This document shows positions 1-9,690 of a stretch of DNA of 64,000 bases, piece by piece (positions within the stretch are counted from its first letter, which is position 1; every line of letters starts with the position of its first letter). This DNA comes from Clostridium sp. 'deep sea' (GTDB lineage: Bacteria > Bacillota > UBA994 > PWPR01). The notes below the pieces were generated by a model. The model saw nothing but the letters and a program-made list of their open reading frames with translations, did not search any database and was not told the origin of the DNA. The DNA lies in NCBI RefSeq assembly GCF_014931565.1, contig NZ_CP063353.1, positions 310,001 to 374,000 of the forward strand. The letters run 5' to 3'. The position numbers were made by a program, and so were the translations under genes.

Positions 1-328
1 TAAATTGCCAGCTTACAAGATTAATATTAGTAATTTTCTTAAAGAGCCAGTTAGTAGAATTACCCCTAGAAAGGCTCATTATCTTGAGAAACAAATAGTT
101 AAAATAGAAGAAAGTGTTAATAGAATTAGTGGAGAATCAATCATGATATATCCACCTGGTATTCCATTGGTTATACCTGGAGAGATAATAACAAAAGAAA
201 TAGTAGCACATTATCAATTTTACAAAAATAATAATTGTGTACTTGTAAACGACGAAGAAAACTCTGGTTTAATAAAAGTTGTAATAGAGAAGGAGGAAGT
301 AAATGGCAATTATAAAAGAAAACTATGA
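1..328 (+). CDS. Arginine/lysine/ornithine decarboxylase, C-terminal fragment
   Basis: This is the last ~108 residues of a PLP-dependent basic amino acid decarboxylase; the gene begins before the window. The reading frame is open from base 2, and the stretch around ISGESIMIYPPGIPLVIPGE is the typical C-terminal domain signature of the Orn/Lys/Arg decarboxylase class-III fold. The following genes are spermidine synthase and agmatinase, so the likely reaction is arginine to agmatine (SpeA type). That substrate is inferred from context, because the active-site part is missing. The gene overlaps the speE start by 26 nt, which suggests translational coupling. Confidence 0.88.
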   Translation, partial: KLPAYKINISNFLKEPVSRITPRKAHYLEKQIVKIEESVNRISGESIMIYPPGIPLVIPGEIITKEIVAHYQFYKNNNCVLVNDEENSGLIKVVIEKEEVNGNYKRKL

Positions 329-1151
329 ACATGATGTTAGCTTTACAATTTCAGCTAAGTGTCACTTACATAGTGAAAGAAGTGAATTTCAAAAAATAGA
401 TTTTTACGATACAGAAACCTTTGGAGTAGTATTCACTTTAGATGATTTAATTATGGTGACTGAAAAAGATGAGTTTATTTACCATGATATGATTTGCCAT
501 CCCTCGTTTGCCATAAATCCAAAAATAAAAAAAGTTTTAATCATTGGTGGTGGAGATGGAGGTACTGCAAGGGAGGTTTTACGCTATCCTGTAGAACAAG
601 TAGATATGGTAGAAATAGATGAAAGAGTAGTATTATTATGTGAGAAGTATCTACCTCAAACGGCCTATAAATTAAAAGATAAAAGATTAACATTACACTA
701 TAAAGATGGTATTAAATTTGTGAAGCAAGCTGCTAATAATAGTTATGACTTAATTTTAGTTGATTCAACTGATCCAATTGGGCCAGGAGAGGGTCTGTTT
801 TCATATGATTTTTATCAAAATTGTTATAGATGTTTAAATAAAAATGGTATATTAATAAATCAGCATGAAAGCCCCTATTATAGTAAAGACTGTCATGAGA
901 TGTTGCGTGCGCAAAAAAAACTCAAGCAAACGTTTGAAGTATCCCAAATATATCAGTTTCATATGCCGACCTATCCGTCTGGACATTGGTTATTTGGATT
1001 TGCTTCTAAGGGCTTAAATCCTGTAAAGCCCCTTAAAGCACAAGAATGGCTTAACTTTAATCTATATACTAAGTACTATAATGTAGACTTACACAGGGCT
1101 TCCTTTATGTTACCAACATATGTTAAGGAGCTATTAAAGAATAATGATTGA
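303..1151 (+). CDS. speE: Polyamine aminopropyltransferase (spermidine synthase)
   Basis: Transfers an aminopropyl group from decarboxylated S-adenosylmethionine to putrescine, in the cytosol. The 282-residue length is normal for the family. Visible motifs are the GGGDGGT nucleotide loop (residues 82-88), the acidic VEIDE strand end (103-107) and the DSTDPIGP catalytic loop (154-161) with its Asp pair. The ATG is preceded by GGAGG at about 7 nt, inside the end of the upstream decarboxylase gene. The 3' end overlaps speB by 8 nt. Together the three genes form a complete arginine-agmatine-putrescine-spermidine route. Confidence 0.95.
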   Translation: MAIIKENYEHDVSFTISAKCHLHSERSEFQKIDFYDTETFGVVFTLDDLIMVTEKDEFIYHDMICHPSFAINPKIKKVLIIGGGDGGTAREVLRYPVEQVDMVEIDERVVLLCEKYLPQTAYKLKDKRLTLHYKDGIKFVKQAANNSYDLILVDSTDPIGPGEGLFSYDFYQNCYRCLNKNGILINQHESPYYSKDCHEMLRAQKKLKQTFEVSQIYQFHMPTYPSGHWLFGFASKGLNPVKPLKAQEWLNFNLYTKYYNVDLHRASFMLPTYVKELLKNND

Positions 1152-1998
1152 TACTATTGAAAGAAATTATATATCTTGTAATGGTAGTTTTTTAGATAGC
1201 AACTTAGTCTTACTTGGAGTACCCTTTGATGGTACAGTTTCGTTTAGATCAGGTGCAAGAATGGCTCCTAGTGTTTTAAGAAATGAGTCTATAGGTTTAG
1301 AAACCTACAGCCCATATCAAAATCTTGACTTAGAGGATTTTAACATTTATGATGCTGGAGATTTAGATTTACCTTTTGGTAATACTGAAAAAACAATGTT
1401 TGTAATAGAGCAAGCAATAACTAAACTTTGCCAAAACAATAAAAAAATTATTAGTGTTGGTGGAGAGCATTTAATAACCTATCCTATAGTTAAAGCTTTG
1501 TTAAACAAGTATCCAGACCTTTGTTTTATCCATTTTGACGCCCATGCTGATTTAAGAGACAATTATTTAGGTGAAAAACTATCTCATGCAACAACTTTAA
1601 GAAGAGTTTGGGATATGGTTGGAGATAATCGAATTTTTCAGTTTGCAATACGTTCTGGAACTAAAGAGGAATTTAAATGGGCTCAAAATGGACATACTGT
1701 GATGGAAAAATTTACGACTAAAACTCTTGATTCGATATTACCAAAACTAATCAATAAACCAACATATATTACAATAGATGTAGATGTTTTAGATCCATCT
1801 GTTGTGAGTGGAACAGGTACACCCGAAGCAGGGGGTTTACAGTTTAATGAACTATTACAAGCAATTTTAAAATTGAAGCCTTTAAATATTATTGGGGCAG
1901 ATGTAGTTGAACTATCACCTATGTTAGACACTAGTGGAGCTTCAACAGCTGTAGTAAATAAAATTATTAGAGAATTAATGTTAATATTACTTAGTTAA
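1144..1998 (+). CDS. speB: Agmatinase (ureohydrolase family)
   Basis: Hydrolyses agmatine to putrescine and urea using a binuclear Mn centre. The 284-residue protein shows all ureohydrolase metal motifs: GGEH (106-109), DAHAD (132-136) and DVDVLDP (212-218), followed by SGTGTPEAGG, which is typical of agmatinases. It starts inside the last codons of speE, so the two are translationally coupled. It supplies putrescine to SpeE. A related ureohydrolase such as arginase is less likely, given the decarboxylase-speE neighbours. Confidence 0.93.
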   Translation: MIDTIERNYISCNGSFLDSNLVLLGVPFDGTVSFRSGARMAPSVLRNESIGLETYSPYQNLDLEDFNIYDAGDLDLPFGNTEKTMFVIEQAITKLCQNNKKIISVGGEHLITYPIVKALLNKYPDLCFIHFDAHADLRDNYLGEKLSHATTLRRVWDMVGDNRIFQFAIRSGTKEEFKWAQNGHTVMEKFTTKTLDSILPKLINKPTYITIDVDVLDPSVVSGTGTPEAGGLQFNELLQAILKLKPLNIIGADVVELSPMLDTSGASTAVVNKIIRELMLILLS

Positions 1999-2020
1999 CT
2001 TATATTATTAACTTTATTAT

Positions 2021-2057
2021 AAAACCCTTAAATTATTTAACTAGTTTGGGGGTTTTT
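2021..2057 (+). terminator. Probable terminator of the polyamine operon
   Basis: AAAACCC pairs with GGGTTTTT across an AT-rich loop shortly after the speB stop. The stem is weak and the loop long, so this is only a likely terminator. Confidence 0.4.
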
Positions 2058-2100
2058 GTATGTTATAATGAAAATATAACATGTAAAAAGGAGGTTTGAT

Positions 2101-3477
2101 ATGCGTAACTATAATTTAAGTTCTTTTATTAATAAGGCTAAAAATTATGTTGAATTGAGAATACAAGATAATAGAACTCAAAGAATAGAGCTCATTAATG
2201 GTAACGTATCACAGAATTTACAGGGATCTAAAATGGGCGTTAGTGCTAGAGTTCTTAATAGTGGGTGTTGGGGTTTTACATCAGCTACAGATATTACAGT
2301 TAATTCAATAAAGAATGTAATAAAAAGTGCAAACTTTAATTCGATGTTTCTACAGTCAAAACTGATCAAAAACCTTAAGAGATTTAATGCTACTTGTCCG
2401 CAAATTAGTAAAAGCTTTGCAACAACTAAAGCTAAGCTAAATAATAAACAAAAGCTAGACTTTCTTAAGAGTATAGATTCATACCTAATAACTACATATC
2501 CCAAACTAAAAACCAGATCAGTTAATTTATACTCATTAGCTACTGAAAAACAACTAGCTACCTCAGATGGTGCGTTATTATATGCAATGCTACCTAAAAC
2601 TTCTTGTTATATTCGGATGGTAATAGAAAAAAATGGACAGCCTTATGAAACAATGGTTCCGTTTTATGGTTTAGGTGAATTTGAAGATGTTTTTGATAAT
2701 CCCGAAGATTTGCATTATGACTTAAGTGAGAGTTATAAACACTTAGTTTGTAAAAGTGAGGGGGTTTATGCTAAAGCTGGTTACAAGGAGTGTATTCTTG
2801 ACTCAAAGTTAGCTGGTATGTTGGCTCATGAAGCTATAGGTCATACTACTGAGGCAGACATAGTTAAAAGTGGATCAATAGCTAGTCAATACATTAATAA
2901 ACAAATTGCAAGTCCGCTTATTAGTATTGTGGATTTTGCTCACACAATGAATGGTAAAACTTGTCCAGTACCTATCTATATTGATGACGAAGGAACAGAA
3001 GCTAAAGATGTAACAATAATTGAGCAAGGCATTTTAAAGAATTTTATGCATAATAAAGAGAGTGCTCAATATTATGGAGTTGAGCCAATGGGAAACGCTA
3101 GGGCTTATGATTTTAGTGATGAGCCTTTAATCAGAATGAGAAATACAGTTATTATACCAGGCACAAGTAAGTTAAAAGATATGATATCAACGATAGAAGA
3201 TGGATATTACTTAATGCAAACCGGTAATGGCCAAGCTGATTCTACAAGTGAGTTTATGTTTGGTATAAACCTTGGTTATGAAATAAAAAATGGTAAAATA
3301 TCAAAGGCAATTAAAGATACTACTATTTCGGGTGTTGCCACTGATGTTTTACAAAGTGTTACTATGATATCTGATGATATGAAGTGGACTATGGGTACCT
3401 GTGGTAAAAAGCAAAGAGCCTCAGTTGGTGATGGAGGACCTGCCATAAAATGCAAATTAAATATAGGAGGGGTATAA
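2101..3477 (+). CDS. tldD: TldD-type metallopeptidase subunit (copy 1)
   Basis: Catalytic subunit of the TldD/TldE (PmbA) protease, which degrades unfolded peptides and in some bacteria trims modified peptide precursors. The 458-residue protein carries the zinc motif HEAIGH (243-248) in the context LAHEAIGHTTEAD, and the conserved C-terminal region with DTTISGVATDVLQ. An AAGGAGG sequence lies 7 nt before the ATG. pmbA follows after one base, so the heterodimer partners are co-transcribed. A TATAAT-like box at 2064-2069 may be the promoter. A second copy of the pair follows at 4896. Confidence 0.93.
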   Translation: MRNYNLSSFINKAKNYVELRIQDNRTQRIELINGNVSQNLQGSKMGVSARVLNSGCWGFTSATDITVNSIKNVIKSANFNSMFLQSKLIKNLKRFNATCPQISKSFATTKAKLNNKQKLDFLKSIDSYLITTYPKLKTRSVNLYSLATEKQLATSDGALLYAMLPKTSCYIRMVIEKNGQPYETMVPFYGLGEFEDVFDNPEDLHYDLSESYKHLVCKSEGVYAKAGYKECILDSKLAGMLAHEAIGHTTEADIVKSGSIASQYINKQIASPLISIVDFAHTMNGKTCPVPIYIDDEGTEAKDVTIIEQGILKNFMHNKESAQYYGVEPMGNARAYDFSDEPLIRMRNTVIIPGTSKLKDMISTIEDGYYLMQTGNGQADSTSEFMFGINLGYEIKNGKISKAIKDTTISGVATDVLQSVTMISDDMKWTMGTCGKKQRASVGDGGPAIKCKLNIGGV

Positions 3478-3478
3478 T

Positions 3479-4774
3479 ATGGATGATAAACAACTCCTTG
3501 AATACTGTATAAACTATCTATCTCAAAAACAGGTTGCTGAGTCTCAAGTTTTTTTAAAAACGCATACTAGATATGAACTCATCAGCGAAATGAGTGAAAT
3601 TTGCCTATTAAAAAGTAATTATTCAAATATACTTGACATTACAGTAATTAAAGACCATAAAAAGGCCAGCATTATCACCAACAAATTAACTAACGAGCTT
3701 ATTAATAAAGATCTAGATAAAGTTATTTTAATGGCTGAGTCATCTCAACAAGACTTAGATTATAGGGTCTCTCCAAAGCAAAAAAACAAAGCCTTTTCAA
3801 AAGGTGTTAAAGAACCTGACTTCGAAAATATGCTTGCAGTTTTGCAAAAGTTTATTGTAGATATTAGGAATTATTACCCTAAAATATCTTTGAAGAATGC
3901 TACTGTAACTTTTAATCAATACAACTCAAAATACCTTAACTCTAATGATACATATTTTGAGTCATATAAGGCTTACTATAGTTTTATAATTGACTTTATA
4001 GCTAAAGATGAAGATAAAATCTCTAATTTTAGCTACACATCAGCTTCATTCTTAGAGTTACCAGAGGATATTTTAAACTTTGGAAATATTAAGTTCCAAA
4101 TTGAAAATACCATAAAGCAGCTTAACCCACAAACAGTAGAAGGTAAGTTTGAGGGGGATGTTATTATTACTCCGGATTGTATAGAAGATTTTGTTTACAT
4201 GCTGGTTGATATTGGATTAAAGGGTTCTGTTATCTACTCAAAGGCTAGTATGATGTTGGAAAAATTAAACAAACCTGTTGCAAATGAAAAGTTTAGTCTT
4301 TATAGTAATCCTTTAGCTTCTGAAATTAGTGAAGGTTTTTTTATTACTGATGATGGCTATTGTGCCAAAGACTTAACAATAATTAAAAATGGTGTTCTAA
4401 AAAGTTTTTTACTGGATGATTATAGTGCAAAAAAGGCAAATATGCTTCGTTCTGGTAATAATGGATCATGTTATATAGTGGAATCAGGTAATACTCATTT
4501 AACAGACATGATAAAAAATGTTAAAAAGGGTTTATATATAACTAGTTTATCTCATGGTAGGCCTGCTTTAAATGGAGATTTTTCTGGTGTAGCTAAAAAT
4601 AGCTTTTATATCGAGAATGGTACATTAAAAAATGCTGTAAATGAAACAATGATATTTGCTAATATTTATGAAATGCTTAACAATATATCAGAGATATCAA
4701 TTGAAAATGTTAATTTTGGGAAACACATATATCCATGGATTACGTTTAAACATATTATTATATCTGGTAAGTAA
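3479..4774 (+). CDS. pmbA: TldE/PmbA-like metallopeptidase partner (copy 1)
   Basis: Non-catalytic partner of TldD. This 431-residue member of the U62/TldE family has the family C-terminal signatures (NPLASEISEGFFITDDGYCAKDL region; SFLLDDYSAKKAN) but no HExxxH motif, as expected for the TldE subunit, which completes the peptide-binding chamber. It starts one base after tldD ends. The paralogue at 6274 is the same length and clearly homologous, so the pair was duplicated as a unit. Confidence 0.9.
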   Translation: MDDKQLLEYCINYLSQKQVAESQVFLKTHTRYELISEMSEICLLKSNYSNILDITVIKDHKKASIITNKLTNELINKDLDKVILMAESSQQDLDYRVSPKQKNKAFSKGVKEPDFENMLAVLQKFIVDIRNYYPKISLKNATVTFNQYNSKYLNSNDTYFESYKAYYSFIIDFIAKDEDKISNFSYTSASFLELPEDILNFGNIKFQIENTIKQLNPQTVEGKFEGDVIITPDCIEDFVYMLVDIGLKGSVIYSKASMMLEKLNKPVANEKFSLYSNPLASEISEGFFITDDGYCAKDLTIIKNGVLKSFLLDDYSAKKANMLRSGNNGSCYIVESGNTHLTDMIKNVKKGLYITSLSHGRPALNGDFSGVAKNSFYIENGTLKNAVNETMIFANIYEMLNNISEISIENVNFGKHIYPWITFKHIIISGK

Positions 4775-4895
4775 TATGACATAATTATTAAATTTCGAAA
4801 TAAGTAAAAAAACAACATATAAAATATATATAGGTATAATTTACTAAAAATATAGTAAATGATATAATTTAAGTGTCTATAAAAGGAGGTATAAA

Positions 4896-6272
4896 ATGTT
4901 TCAGTATAATTTAGGAGCATACTTAAAAAATTGTAAGAATTATATGGAACTGAGGGTTCAAGATAATAGCATACAAGTAGTTCAGTTAGTGAATGGTAAT
5001 ATTGCACTCAATTCGCAAGAGTCAAGAAGAGGTGTTAGTGCAAGGGTATTTAATAATGGTTCATGGGGTTTCGCATCATCATCAAATATAAATTCCAATT
5101 CAATTCTAGCTGTTATAAATGATGCTGATTTTAATTCTAACTTTTTAAACTCAAAATTAAACAGAAGTGTAAAAAGATTTGCTGCAACAAATCCTCAAGT
5201 AAGCAACAGTTTTGCTACCAAAAAAAGCAGATTGACAGCAAAGCAAAAAGATTTTTAAGTAAAGAGCATAGATTCATATCTTATTAAAACATACCCAAGT
5301 CTTAAATCAAGAGTAGTTTTATATTATACGTTAAATACCGAAAAAAAACTTGTTACTTCTGATGGGGCTTTATTAAATACTATGATTCCTAAGTCTGCAA
5401 TTCATGTGGATATGGTTATTGAAAAAGATGGGCAACCTTATAGTCTGTCTATACCATTTTCTAGTTTAGGGGAGTTTGAAGATGTTTTTACTAATGTAGC
5501 CGATATGTATAAAACCCTTGATGAAAACTATATTCATTTAGTAAGAAAGAGTGAAGGTGTTTACCCTAAAGCTGGTTATAAGGAGTGTATTTTGGATTCT
5601 AAGTTAGCCGGCATATTGGCTCATGAAGCAATTGGTCATACCACTGAGGCAGACTTGGTTATGAGTGGTTCAATAGCAGGACAATATCTGAATAAACAAA
5701 TAGCCAGTCCTTTAATTAGTATAGTTGACTTTGCTCATTCTATTAATGAGAAGTATTGTCCTGTACCAATTTATGTAGATGACGAGGGTACAGAAGCAAA
5801 AGATGTCAATATAATAGAAAAAGGTATTCTTAAAAACTTTATGCATAACAAAGAGTCTGCTCAAATGTATGGAGTTAAACCTTTAGGCAATGCTAGAGCT
5901 TTTGATTTTAATGATGAGCCACTTATAAGAATGAGAAATACGGCTATTCTATCAGGCAATAGCAAATTAGCGAAAATGATTTCTTCTATTGAAGATGGTT
6001 ATTACTTGATTAAAAGCAGTAATGGCCAAGCAGATTCAACTAGTGAGTTTATGTTTGGTGTAACACTTGGATATGAAATTAAAAACGGTAAAATTACTAA
6101 TGGAATTAAAGATACAACAATTTCTGGTGTAGCAACAGATGTTTTACAGAGTGTTACCATGGTATCTGATGATATGGTTTGGGCAATGGGTAACTGTGGT
6201 AAAAAACAAGTAGCATCTGTTGGAATGGGTGGTCCGGCAATAAAGTGCAAGATAAATTTGGGAGGAAGATAG
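4896..6272 (+). pseudogene. TldD-type metallopeptidase (copy 2), interrupted by an in-frame TAA
   Basis: A second tldD that aligns over its full length with the copy at 2101, including HEAIGH in LAHEAIGHTTEAD. An in-frame TAA at 5256-5258 stops translation after 120 residues. The frame downstream is unchanged: KQKLDFLKSID in copy 1 corresponds to KQKDF*VKSID here, so the lesion is a local scramble of about four codons rather than a net frameshift. The first good internal ATG (5382) would give a 296-residue fragment retaining the zinc site but lacking the N-terminal domain. It has an AAAGGAGG site before its own ATG and is followed one base later by an intact pmbA. It may be a pseudogene, a split gene or a sequence error. 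Confidence 0.85.
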
Positions 6273-6273
6273 T

Positions 6274-7569
6274 ATGGAAAATAAACAAATTCTAAATTAC
6301 TGTATAAACTACCTATCCAAAAAGAATGTAGATGCATCAGAATGTCTTTTAACTTCTCATAAGCTTTATGAAATGGGTAGTGAAATGTCTGATATCTCAT
6401 TATTAAGAAGCAATTATAAACAAAAGCTAGAGATTACAGCTATTAACGACAATAAAAAGGGTAGTATAACAACAAGCAATTTACTTGAACAAGAATTGTG
6501 TAATACTCTTGATGAGGTTATTGATTTAACAGGGTCTTCTAAAACCGATAAAGACTATGGAATATCTCCAAAACAAGCTGAAAAAAAATTTGTTAAGGGA
6601 GATAAAAATCCTGACTTAGATAAGATGTTTAGGGCGCTTCAAAATTTAATAAACAACATATGTGTTACATACCCCAAAATTTCCTTAAGAAATGTTGTTT
6701 TAATGTTTAATCAATATGATAAAAAATATTTAAACTCAAACGGAACTTATTTTGATTCGTATGAGGCATACTATACTCTTTCGTTAACCTTTATGGCTAA
6801 AGAGGAAGATAAAATTTCTTCATTTAACTATACTGGTGCATCTTTTGTAAAATTACCAGCAGATTTACTTGCATTTGGAAATTTAAAAAATATTTTAGAG
6901 CAAACATGTAAACAACTAGAGCCTGTTCCTGTTAGTGAAAAATTTGAAGGAGATATTATAGTAACACCTCAATGTCTGGGTAATATTATTAATATGTTTA
7001 CAAGATTAGGTTTACAAGGTCAAGCAATTTATACCAAAAATAGTATGTTACTAGATAAAATGAATGAAGCAGTAGCTAGTGATATATTTACTTTACATAG
7101 TAATCCAGTAGCAGATGAAATTAGTGAAGGTTATTTTATTACTAAGGATGGTTATTGTGCTGAAAATTTAACTATTATAGAAAACGGTGTTTTAAAGAGC
7201 TTTTTATTAGATGATTATAGCGCTAAAAAAGCAAATATGAATCGCTCCAAAAACAATGGAAGAGTCTTTGTTGTAGATCCAGGAGATAGTAACTTACAAG
7301 ACATAATTAAAAACGTTAAAAAGGGTCTATTTGTGGCTAGATTATCCTCAGGCAATCCAGCAACAAATGGGGATTTCTCAGGTATTGTAAAAAATAGTTT
7401 TTATATTGAAAATGGTGTACTAAAAAATGCTGTTAACGAAACAATGATTTTTGGTAATGTATATGATATGTTCAAAAATATTAAAACAATATCATGTGAA
7501 AGAGTTAACTTAGGAGGCAGTATTTATCCTTGGATTTCATTTAAGGGTATTACAATCTCAGGAAAATAA
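6274..7569 (+). CDS. TldE/PmbA-like metallopeptidase partner (copy 2)
   Basis: A 431-residue paralogue of the protein at 3479 with the same C-terminal signatures (NPVADEISEGYFITKDGYCAENL region; SFLLDDYSAKKAN; AVNETMIF) and no HExxxH motif. GGAGG lies just before the ATG and it begins one base after the broken tldD copy. The intact frame suggests it is still under selection and may pair with the copy-1 TldD or with a truncated TldD. The sequence differs clearly from copy 1, so the duplication is not recent. Confidence 0.88.
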   Translation: MENKQILNYCINYLSKKNVDASECLLTSHKLYEMGSEMSDISLLRSNYKQKLEITAINDNKKGSITTSNLLEQELCNTLDEVIDLTGSSKTDKDYGISPKQAEKKFVKGDKNPDLDKMFRALQNLINNICVTYPKISLRNVVLMFNQYDKKYLNSNGTYFDSYEAYYTLSLTFMAKEEDKISSFNYTGASFVKLPADLLAFGNLKNILEQTCKQLEPVPVSEKFEGDIIVTPQCLGNIINMFTRLGLQGQAIYTKNSMLLDKMNEAVASDIFTLHSNPVADEISEGYFITKDGYCAENLTIIENGVLKSFLLDDYSAKKANMNRSKNNGRVFVVDPGDSNLQDIIKNVKKGLFVARLSSGNPATNGDFSGIVKNSFYIENGVLKNAVNETMIFGNVYDMFKNIKTISCERVNLGGSIYPWISFKGITISGK

Positions 7570-7589
7570 TAAATCTGTAAATGGTGTAA

Positions 7590-7625
7590 AGAGGGCAATA
7601 GTAAAAACTAGTTGCTCTCTTTTTT
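7590..7625 (+). terminator. Terminator after the second pmbA
   Basis: AGAGGGCAA pairs with TTGCTCTCT (one G-T pair) and is followed directly by a run of T. It lies 20 nt after the pmbA copy-2 stop. Confidence 0.8.
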
Positions 7626-7626
7626 A

Positions 7627-7946
7627 GTTTCTATTTTATGTAAAAATTTATTAAAAAAAATACTGTTTCATATGACTTGAGAAAAAATGTTTTTATGGTA
7701 CTTTATTAGCCACAACAAAATAATTTACTATTTATTTATTTTCATGTAATAACAAATATTTAATTTTTAAATAATAACAGTTTAGTAGTGATGTTTTTTG
7801 AACTAATACTTATTTAGAATCTAAATTTGTTCTATAATGGTAGTAATAAATTAATCAAATACCTATTATGAAACAAAAATAATATTATAAAAAGGATGTT
7901 ATGCATTTTATTAACTACAGTAAAATAACTTATTAATATCTAGGGA
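7627..7946. other. AT-rich intergenic stretch, nothing recognised
   Basis: About 320 nt of very AT-rich sequence between the pmbA terminator and the end of the convergent membrane-protein gene. I see no convincing open frame with a ribosome binding site, no RNA gene and no repeat. Confidence 0.5.
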
Positions 7947-8297
7947 TCAGTATATATTATTAACTCCATTTATAATGTATATGATACCAGCTACTACTAT
8001 TGGAATTGTAATAGTTATAAAGCAAAATATACTTATATAAGTATGTAAATAAATAGCTAAACATATGCTTATTATTATTAGCATACAGCCGGATATTTTT
8101 GAGTTTTTATTAGCTATATAAAGTGTTAATAATAAAAAAATAGTGGTGACTTGCGAAAAGGCAAAAGTCAATATTTTTTCTTTACTATTTAACTCACTGA
8201 AAAAAACAGATATTGAGGATATGAAAATTATAACAGTATATATATAACAGATTATATCAGCAGTTTTTTTTATTGAATTTTCTTTAGGATAAAACAT
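7947..8297 (-). CDS. Small integral membrane protein, unknown
   Basis: A 116-residue hydrophobic protein with about four predicted membrane segments (roughly residues 15-35, 45-62, 68-85, 90-110) and a short charged N-terminus (MFYPKENSIKK). AAGGTGAT lies a few bases before the ATG. I do not recognise a family. It stands alone, divergent from the gene at 8439. Confidence 0.6.
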   Translation of the reverse strand: MFYPKENSIKKTADIICYIYTVIIFISSISVFFSELNSKEKILTFAFSQVTTIFLLLTLYIANKNSKISGCMLIIISICLAIYLHTYISIFCFITITIPIVVAGIIYIINGVNNIY

Positions 8298-8438
8298 AAC
8301 ATCACCTTGATTATTAGTATTTTGTTTTATTTAAACATTACTAAACTATTTATACTATATTTTGGAGCTTATTTAAAGATGTTAATGATTAATTTATTGT
8401 AAAAGGGGAATTAATACAATTAAACGAGGAGGTTTATT

Positions 8439-8630
8439 ATGGGTAAAACAAAACACAAAAGATTTGAGATTGTACATCAGCAAGGTTCACTAAGTCAATT
8501 TTTAATAATTGTTGATAAAGAAACCGGGGTTAATTACTTTCAAGGTATATCAGGTTATGCAGGAGGTTTAACACCATTATTAGACAGGAATGGCAATATT
8601 GTTATAACACCTATAACTAAAGAGTATTAA
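8439..8630 (+). CDS. DUF6440-like small protein
   Basis: A 63-residue protein with the pattern IIVDKETGVNYFQG followed by GYAGGLTPLLDRNGNIV. This resembles the small Firmicutes DUF6440 family, which has no known function. A strong GAGGAGG site lies before the ATG and a terminator follows, so it is a complete single-gene unit. No signal peptide or membrane segment is visible. Confidence 0.75.
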   Translation: MGKTKHKRFEIVHQQGSLSQFLIIVDKETGVNYFQGISGYAGGLTPLLDRNGNIVITPITKEY

Positions 8631-8639
8631 ATTTAAGGT

Positions 8640-8677
8640 AAGGAGTCGCTTATAAGGCGATTCCTTTTGTTTTTTAT
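8640..8677 (+). terminator. Terminator after the DUF6440-like gene
   Basis: AAGGAGTCGC and GCGATTCCTT form a stem with a short TTATAAG-type loop, followed by TTTTGTTTTTT. Confidence 0.85.
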
Positions 8678-9051
8678 TTGAATATTTTGTATATTATAAT
8701 TAAATAAAATTAAAGCGCTAAACTATTGTAGTAATGAGTACTTAAATAGATATGTTAAATATTGAGTTGCTTGTAGTATTTTAAAATTATATTAATGATA
8801 CTGTTAGTTTTAAAATATATTATATATAATATAAATATAATGCTAATTAAATATATAATGCTTTATTTTGTATGCATTTAAATTAATATTAGTTTTTAAA
8901 GATTACATAAAATAAAAGTAGTAACGCAAAATTTTTATATAAAATAGTCTACTTTTACAACATTAAACTTATCTTAATTGTATTAAAACTATGGATAGTG
9001 ATAATATGTACAAAGTATGATATATGTTTTACATTCATCAGGGGTGTTATA
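8678..9051. other. AT-rich intergenic stretch, nothing recognised
   Basis: About 370 nt of low-complexity A/T sequence between a terminator and the AbiEi-like gene. No gene or structured element is evident, though it must hold the promoter of the downstream gene. Confidence 0.45.
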
Positions 9052-9681
9052 ATGACGGACCGATTTTATATAGATTCAAGAAAAAGAAGTTTGGGTGATA
9101 TAAAAGAAATGTTTTACGGTAATCATGGTTACTTACAAATTAAAGATTTACGTGCAAAAGGTTTAAAATTAACAGATATAAGGTTTTTGCAAGAACAGGG
9201 TGTAATCATGAGAGTTGAACAAGGACTTTATAAGTGGATAGGTGTAAATAAATATAGCTTTATAAGTGACGTAGTCAATGCTGTGCCAAATGGAGTTTTT
9301 TGTTTGGTTTCTGCATTATATTTTCATGGTTTAGTAGATAAGATACCATCTATATGTTACATAGCTATACCAAATGGGTTAAATGGAGTTAGTTTACCTG
9401 TTTATCCTAAAATACAATTAATAAGTATGAAAGAGAATCATTTTCAATATGGTATTACTACAATTAATATTAATAATCAAAAAATTAGAATATATGATAT
9501 TGAAAAAACACTGTGTGATTGTTTAAGGTATAGAAGTAAAATTGGTCTTGATGTTGTTAAGTCTGCTTTTGTTACATATAAAAATAATTTTGAAGTAAAT
9601 GAAAAAAAGATTTGGCAGTATGGCACTTCAATGCGTATGAAGCTTATACTAAATCGTTATATACCAAAGTTTTTATTATAG
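9052..9681 (+). CDS. AbiEi-like antitoxin / transcriptional regulator, without a toxin partner
   Basis: Resembles the AbiEi family: an N-terminal winged-helix segment (about residues 20-60: GNHGYLQIKDLRAKGL..DIRFLQEQGVIMRVEQGLYKW), then the antitoxin core with LVSALYFHGL, and the conserved IYDIEKTLCDCLRYRSKIGLD. In type IV abortive-infection systems AbiEi represses its own operon and neutralises the nucleotidyltransferase AbiEii. No AbiEii gene follows; a terminator and a convergent nfo do. The ATG at 9052 is chosen over the in-frame ATG at 8998 because AGGGGTG lies just before it. Confidence 0.8.
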   Translation: MTDRFYIDSRKRSLGDIKEMFYGNHGYLQIKDLRAKGLKLTDIRFLQEQGVIMRVEQGLYKWIGVNKYSFISDVVNAVPNGVFCLVSALYFHGLVDKIPSICYIAIPNGLNGVSLPVYPKIQLISMKENHFQYGITTININNQKIRIYDIEKTLCDCLRYRSKIGLDVVKSAFVTYKNNFEVNEKKIWQYGTSMRMKLILNRYIPKFLL

Positions 9682-9690
9682 TAACTTAAT

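Noticed and set aside
5170-5255. Templated-patch origin for the tldD copy-2 lesion (AAAAAGATTT occurs twice, 76 nt apart)
   Set aside because: The match is only 10 nt of A/T-rich sequence and does not cover the altered bases, so chance is a sufficient explanation.
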